Assembly: GCA_032622095.1 (NCBI GenBank)
Contig: CP136067.1
Location: forward strand, 49,699,899 to 49,763,898
Reading direction: 5' to 3'
DNA: 64,000 nt
Source of the DNA: Siphonodentalium dalli
Taxonomy: Eukaryota; Mollusca; Scaphopoda; Gadilida; Siphonodentaliidae
Position 1 is the first letter of the stretch. Every line of letters starts with the position of its first letter. Of this stretch, positions 57,445 through 64,000 are shown one piece after another. Below the pieces are notes generated by a model, which was not told the DNA's origin, searched no databases, and saw only the letters and a program-made list of their open reading frames with translations. The translations under genes and the position numbers were made by a program.

Positions 57445-60400
57445 GTGAATATTTTCTAAAAAAATAATGATAAATTAACTAGTTTTTACTTGTTTGAACA
57501 GTTGATGAATAGTGCATACGATAAACGCCACATAGAGTTGTCTCTGTATAACGGTCTACGTTCAAATTATATGTATAAAACGCATGTCGCCTTACTTCGT
57601 CGTCAGGGCAGTAATTCAACTCAACACTTCAGAGTTCGAGAAAAAAACCTATTTGTCAGGGGGCTACCTTCAATTTGGCCATTGTAGCCAAATCTGCGTA
57701 TTATTGTCCATTGTACTTGCTCAAAAGTTCGCGACAGTATGTAAATTTGCAATTGTGATACCCCCCCCCCCCCCCCCCAGAAGTTTGCGAAACTGAAAAT
57801 CAGCTACAAAAAATAGTTAAAATCAGCTACCCTTTCTGAATTTAGCTATACTGTCAGGGGGTGGCTCTTTTCTTCTTTTATTTGTGTTCCTCGCGATTGG
57901 GCAAACTGGCATATTTTTAAGGGCTTTGTGGACCCAATTTTTCCAAAATTTTATAGAGTCCAAATAAAGGATTCTGTTCATGTATATTAGTAATAATAGA
58001 AACCATGCCCATTGATGCAACATTTTGAGAGTATACTTCATGGTGGATTATGTTAGAAATACAAAATGTGAACTTTATTGAGATTTAAAAAAAATTAATT
58101 TACAGGCAATGGTCCAAGAAAAACAAAGTCCAAATCTAAGAATCGGAATCGGAATCGGCCGATTGTGGCCCATCGGATGACAATCGGTACTCGGGTTTCA
58201 ACATCGGCATTTCCGATTGTCTAAATAGAAATCAGGTGCTTGTTTTTCTTCAATAAACTGTTTTAAATATGACGATGTTTTGTTGAATAAATGACCAGTA
58301 AACATGGGGAAAGTGATTTACCAAACACAAAATTGATATACAGCCATCTCCTCTTCAATACACCGGCCATACCTGGACAGTGGGTCTATGTTTAAACAAT
58401 ATATTACAGTAGACCCGATGGCACTAGAAATGTATTTCATCATTTCTAGTGCCGCACGGCTTCCTATACCCTGTGTACAACTATCTATTTCACAACATTT
58501 TTCATCTAAACAATGAATGCTAGCCTTATTACCTCACCATATATTTTCTGTCGGTACTCCCCGCCACAAGTTGACGCCAAAAGTTCCCACAATCGGCGCA
58601 CCTAAATGCTTCTATCAGACATTTGTCATTTGTCAACATCACAAAACACGACTTCCATCTGCCATGTTGTTGATTTGATGACCTTCACACGATCATGTGA
58701 CGATGCGGGGAAGTCTGAACAAAACAAGGTCAAACTACTGGATAACCTGATACAATCATTACTCATTTATAGCCGAAGTGTGATATCGCTGAACAGATGA
58801 TAGGTTGAGAATAGAATAATCCCGACCGCTTATACTGTATACCCAATGTTACATTTACATTGAATCTTGATTACATCGGTGAATATATCCTGTTATTAAG
58901 TCTTTAAACTTATATTTTGCATACGTTGTAAGATATTACGAAATAGTCTAGATCGTAACCACGATCGGAATAGCCTACTCTGTGAAAAAATGTCATCATG
59001 ATTACTGCTGATTTCAATGTCGATAAGTTCTACTGTGCAACTGATATGATGTGCAGCTTTGGCAATTTCGCAGTGAACATTTCACACTTTGATCCCTTGT
59101 TGGCACAGCACAGTATGATGAAACCACTCAAATATTTCCGTTAAACATGTGACAACTGGAAGAAGACATGAATGTGCAAAACAACCTGACTCAAGGACTG
59201 CCAACGATTGTTTGATCTAAGTAGCAGCCAACCAATAAGTGTCAGCTACAACTAAACAACAACAGAAACATTCAACAAATAATATTATTGTTCACACAAA
59301 ATACCCGTGTATACATACCAATAGCGTACGCCTACCGACATAATTACAAGTATCAGACAATAGTATGCAGTTAGTTACAAATGGTGAGAACAAATGAGCA
59401 ACACCGCTGAGCTGTGGTGGAAGACGGAGAACAATAGCTGAGATATTGCGAGATATGCTTTAATTGCAGAAATGAAATAGAACGTCTCTTTAATAAACAC
59501 CTCTGCGTACGAAAATCGTAACCCGCCACCCATGCGAAAATATTGATTATCCAGTACTTTAGTCTGAAATGTATTTACTGCGGTACTGCCGACCTCGATG
59601 ACAACAAGATGGAGGTCCATGCTTATTTGTATTGTGACAAATGACAAATGTCTGATAGAAGCATTTAGGTGCGCCGATTGTGGGAACATTTGGCGTCAAC
59701 TTGTGGCGGGGAGTACCGACAGAAAATATATGGTGAGGTAATAAGGCTAGCATTCATTGTTTAGATGAAAAATGTTGTGAAATAGATAGTTTTACACAGG
59801 GTATAGTGAACCGTTAGCCGCCCTAATGGGCAGTTTGAGCTGATCATTAGGGCGGCGTAGTGTCTATATTACAGTGGGGATCGCCGGGAAGCACTTTACA
59901 CTTTGGGTTAGAGCCAGGCTGCGATGATGACGCCGTGATTGCGCGTAATCATAAATTATATGATGATGTACACAAATTACATCTCATGGGACTCATGTAC
60001 GCCGCTACGTAACTTTATTGTTCGTCAACATGTAGACATTTTGATTTATGTATGTCAGACTATCAAAAATCAAAATGTATGCATACGCAGCACAACAAAT
60101 CTATCTATATAGTACACACAGCGTAAAACAGGTATAAACTGTAGAAACCGAAAGTGCATGTCACGTGACATTTAATTGCGCAGCTGACTTCACTGTTTGT
60201 TCAATTAAATTGAGCATATTATAACATGTGTATCAGTTGTCAGGACACAGGAATAAAAACTGTACAACTTCAAGCATTAATAGTCAGATATTAAAGAAAT
60301 TTATTTATTAATTTTACTATCTGCAGCCCTTTTAATTCAGATTGTTTGGCTTCGGCAATCTGCTTTGGCAACCCTTTATCGTGGCCCAGCTTGCTTCAGC

Positions 60401-63400
60401 AAATGGCTTCGGCATTGCAGATTGCCGTAGCCAATTATGAGAGCTGCTATCTGTAATTAATCTTTTCAAAGTCTTTCACTAGTGTTTTGCGGTTAACCGA
60501 GAAAACAACTCGGTTTCGGTTTTAAAAATACCGACCGACGTGATTCTGCCCCAACGGACATTACGTTTTTTTTTTTTGTATGTTTATTTTTCAATTGAAT
60601 CGACTTGTTAGTTGATAGTGTTGTCAAATAATCGACCTCTCTGATCAATTATTTATCGGGATGTGTCCATTTCGTCTCATATATGTGTTGTTATAATAGC
60701 GTAAGCGTCATTGAGTTGCCAAACGAAACTGAAATGAGGAAGCATGTCGTTGTAAAAATGAGAATGCGACAGCGAAAAGAAATGTTATACCACGTGGGAA
60801 ATGGTCCAGTAGGTCGTTGACTTTTGTCACCTTTATTGTCAACTGTCTTAGAATAAGTGTGCACTTTATTTGAATTGATGGCGTGTGCTTGACGAAACAT
60901 TTCGTTCCGCGCGGAAATAAAGTCGGCAGTTAGAACTGCAATTTCTGAAACTTCATTCTCCCGGCTAATCGGTCAATAAAATTTAAATTTTATCTATAAC
61001 GTTCAACGAAATATTACGAATTTGAGCCGGCCAATTGTCGTGTATACATGTACGTGCACTTTAATATCGGCGTCTTGTTGATCGTGGCAGTTATTTTTGC
61101 GCGTAACGGTATCACAATCTGAGCGGGAACATCAAACGCGTAATTACGTCATCATTGTCGAGGAACTGGGCACATGTCGCACTTGCTACACCGTAACTGA
61201 TTGATTACCACGGCCTTGTCTTTAAACGATCTCGGTACCAATATAAGTCGCACGGGACTTAATCATCTTGTATGCATGAAACGTCGCTGTATTTGCGTTT
61301 CCCTTTTATGTTTTGATTTTGGTATGGTGGAAATATTTGTGTATAGTCTGGTATAGTCGGAAAAACATTTGAGTCGGCGTCTGGAAATATGGTCAGTCGG
61401 GCACTACTATTTTGTGTTTGCTTAAACTTTATGGTTCAATATCAGGCCTGGAAATCTCAAGGCGGGCTGGCGGGCTGCCCGCCTACAGCCCGCCTAGAAT
61501 TTTCCAAGGCAGGCTTTTTATAGCCCGCCTCGTCTACGATAGGACATTTATTATTTAGTTATTTTATTGTGTTTAATGAGTAAAATACTGCATCGAAATC
61601 GTAATTATATTGTACAGTGTGGGGACTGTGCGCATGCGTGACCTGACGGTAATGTCAAATGGGAATTATAGCGGAATCAGTAAATTCCGGAACGAACTGT
61701 TTCGTAAATCTGATCTTTTGATCGATTCTCACACATTTTATGACCAAAATAAATTATTTCTCTTCATAAGATTGAGCTTACAATATATTTCACTGGATAA
61801 AATGAACACATGTTTGTGGATAGTGAGAACCAAATGTCACTGTCCCAATTAAGTTCAACCTTTCGTTCCGTTTCCGGTTCCTATCAGTGAAAATTGTATT
61901 TAGCTTGCAGCCGTCTTTTATCGCTTCGATTGACAATATTTTAATATAATTAGCTAAATGTATCCACGTATTCTAGTTTACACAGTTATTCAATTATTAA
62001 AGTTCAGAAACTATTTTCTATGTCCCCAATTGCAAACACCCAGTAAATATATAGATAGCGACTTGACTGCTGCAAGCAGCAGTCTGCGATCGGCAATGGA
62101 ATATGGATTACATTGAGAGAAAAAGCAGTCAATATTCAAGTGCAAATATACTGGATTTAATATTGTTCTTGATTGTGTTTTTATGTAAAATTACACTTTC
62201 ATGGAGAATGCTTTTAACGTGGACAAACTCACCCAATTCCGTTGCATGGGTTGGACACCGACTGACAAATTGTTGAGTACAAACACTCTTACATTTTGTT
62301 TCTTGTTCATATAATAATAAATTATCATAACATATAAAACATAATTAAATATTCACCATACCATAATTACTGTGGGGGATTTTGACATTCACAACTCTGT
62401 GGACACTTTGTTTCCACATAAATTTATTTTATTTAGATGGAGTTATACAACATCAAAAATAGACAAACTAACGGCAGTAGTAACTCAGATAAAATAAATC
62501 ATAACTTTAAAAGTTGAGGAGGGCTATAGCCCTCCTAGGCATATCTAGGAGGGCTATTAATAGCCCTCCTGGATTTTCTAGATCGCCAGCCCTGCAATAT
62601 ATGACCTTTATCTCACATTCTCATTAAAGTTCATGATTTAGCAACAGAGCAAGCTGTTCCCCAACTTATTATGACCCTCTGTAACTGGTAGTGCCTGTTT
62701 TGTCCAGTTGTGTTGGACTAATTGCTATTATGTTAACTGATTGCTTAGGCCAAATAAAAAAGATAATATGTTTCCGTACATCGACCGACCTTAAAAATAA
62801 CCCGCCGACCCTAATCTTTTTATTGATAATTTGAGAAAAAGTCAAAATTTTCTATAAAAAAAAAAAAAAAAAAAAAATTTTTTTTAATGTTTTTACCGCC
62901 AATGCTCATAAATATTGATAATCATTAGGTGCAAAACACATGGTTTCTAACATAAGCCTGTGATAAGTGACATGAAGTGTGACAGTTGTCTCAAAAGCCA
63001 CAGGTGTGTGATGGGTTGTGGATTGATAGGCATGAATCTTGCAATTTTAATTTCAAGAGAGTGGATCTCATGCCTGATTTACCATTATGCCTTGTTTGGG
63101 ACTTATGGAACATATTCATGAGTTCCAAATAAACATGCATGCCCATTTATTATTTTCTTGACAGCATGAGAAATGTACATTTACATTTCGTTTGACACTT
63201 AATATTCAAACAACATTTTACTGGTACACTTCATTGCTTCACCCACCATGTTTCTTTTGCACACATTTAAAAATGCTGGGTGCTATCTAAAGGGGTACTG
63301 AATCTGCCAATTATGGGACCATCTCCTTTTATACTCAAGAGAATATATGCAGCAAATTAATGCATTTGAGCCATGGATTAGTGCCAAATACACTGATGTG

Positions 63401-63837
63401 TTCTATGAGAACGATGCAAACAACATGGTAATTTATATGACTGGAGTCATAAATTCATTTTCAATATACTTACCATGTTGTTTGCACCATTCATAGAGCA
63501 CATAAGTGTATTTGGCATTAATACATGCCTCAAATTCATTCATTTGTTGCATATATTCTGTTGAGTATACAAGGAGATAGTCCTACAAATAACCGGATTC
63601 AGGGTACAGTACCCCTTTAATATATTATTTTGTTCAAAATAAATGTTTTGTTTTGATAAACTTGCTTTTATAATTGACACCAACTAATGCTACACAGGTT
63701 TTGAAAATGTGCTGAACAGTATATTCGTGTCTTGTCATGATTTCTGTTAGAGGATCTTTGTATAGGTTGCAAGGAAATTTAAAATTAACTGAAGACGAAC
63801 TGCTGGTGGCTGCCAGACTTTCGGGAACACACTTAAA
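57433..63837 (+). CDS. Candidate gene start, product not recognised (partial 3')
   Basis: ATG at 57433 in context AAACATGG opens MAEQ, followed by a GTGAAT donor at 57445. After a 57-bp intron (acceptor TTGAACAG) the frame continues as LMNSAYDKRHIELSLYNGLR to a GTATAA donor at 57573 (phase 2). An exon at 63751-63837 (acceptor GATTTCTGTTAG, donor GTAACT) fits that phase and reads GSLYRLQGNLKLTEDELLVA then ARLSGTHLK. The residue composition is protein-like, but I recognise no family. The link across the 6.2-kb intron is inference. The sequence before 57433 (57210-57432) is less AT-rich and could hold the promoter. Confidence 0.42.
57502..57572 (+). CDS. Candidate gene, second exon
   Basis: It follows TTTGAACAG and is open for 23 codons with a basic, leucine-rich sequence. 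The donor GTATAA at 57573 is preferred; the frame stays open to 57684 if unspliced. Confidence 0.42.
57573..61436. other. Candidate gene intron with an inverted repeat
   Basis: 58469-58638 and 59638-59806 are about 170-bp inverted copies (CACCTAAATGCTTCTATCAG and inverse) about 1 kb apart. C18 run at 57761-57778. GCCGCCCTAATGGGC with its inverse near 59817-59856 forms a short hairpin. Nothing else recognised. Confidence 0.55.
61443..62594. mobile_element. hAT-like element with 6-bp duplication
   Basis: The ends CAGGCCTGGAAATC and GATCGCCAGCCCTG are inverted with mismatches. CAATAT is duplicated at 61437-61442 and 62595-62600. Subterminal runs of GCCCGCCT on the left and AGCCCTCCT on the right. 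The 80-codon frame at 61610 is unassigned. Confidence 0.78.
62601..63286. other. Intron sequence with poly(A)/poly(T)
   Basis: 62746-62880 begins AGGCCAAATAAAAAAG with CCGACC motifs (an end of the 42532-type element) and holds an A22-T8 run. Nothing else. Confidence 0.5.
63287..63620. mobile_element. Family C-related TTAA MITE, copy 4
   Basis: CTAAAGGGGTACTG and CAGTACCCCTTTAA ends. The interior is palindromic around ATATGACTGGAGTCATAA. Confidence 0.78.
63751..63837 (+). CDS. Candidate coding exon near the window end
   Basis: Acceptor TTTCTGTTAG, 87 nt open in the phase left by 57572, donor GTAACT. It reads like a helical domain segment. The following sequence to 64000 is AT-rich intron. 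Confidence 0.5.
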
Positions 63838-64000
63838 GTAACTGCATTAGTGCTGATCACAAACCCTGTGTACCCTTCAGCAGATTTTCAAAACCTGTGT
63901 ACCGTAAAATACCCTTCAGCACTTTTATTTGGTGAGTGACCCCCTTCAGCCCAACTGACATCTTCAACAATCAGGCAGAATATCCCATATGAACAATTCA

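Overview
This is an intron-rich, AT-rich eukaryotic chromosome segment packed with short DNA transposons. There are no bacterial-style genes, CRISPR arrays or operons. Every long open frame I examined is a chance frame or lies in a repeat, except where it overlaps a spliced exon. The gene families are animal ones, and several dispersed repeats resemble those common in mollusc introns, for example the block around 54867 and the 161-bp tandem unit at 21850-22975. A lophotrochozoan, possibly a bivalve, is my best guess. That is inference, and no species can be named.

Three genes can be supported. (1) CWF19L1 occupies 1-28359 on the + strand. It is the metazoan CWF19-like/Drn1 protein linked to spliceosomal lariat turnover. 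Its first roughly 39 codons lie upstream of the window. Thirteen exons join with consistent phases into 492 codons plus a stop, and a poly(A) signal lies 42 nt after the stop. (2) NDUFV3, an accessory subunit of mitochondrial complex I, lies on the - strand at 34390-39842. Two exons are secure and the first exon is tentative. (3) A candidate unnamed gene starts on the + strand at 57433 and may continue to an exon at 63751-63837 and beyond the window.

Layout: 1-28.4 kb is CWF19L1, with introns filled by nested elements: hAT, TTAA-flanked MITEs, TA-flanked mariner/pogo-like MITEs and a dead LINE fragment. 28.4-34.2 kb is intergenic, with a 2.7-kb long-arm foldback element. 34.2-39.9 kb is NDUFV3, with two MITEs of one family and a hAT element in its introns. 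40.0-50.5 kb holds an element inserted at a CRE-like palindrome just upstream of NDUFV3, then two elements with inverted arrays of short repeats. 50.4-53.3 kb is a GC-rich segment split by an element that is itself split by a Mutator-like element. 53.3-64 kb is mostly anonymous, with the candidate gene and two more elements.

The points most worth a second look are these. An array of 13 decoy copies of the CWF19L1 intron-12 acceptor and start of exon 12 lies directly in front of the real exon. One CWF19L1 intron looks U12-type. A fossil second copy of exon 2 is present. Transposon nests can be ordered in time from intact target-site duplications. Three hAT-like elements carry 6-bp rather than 8-bp duplications.
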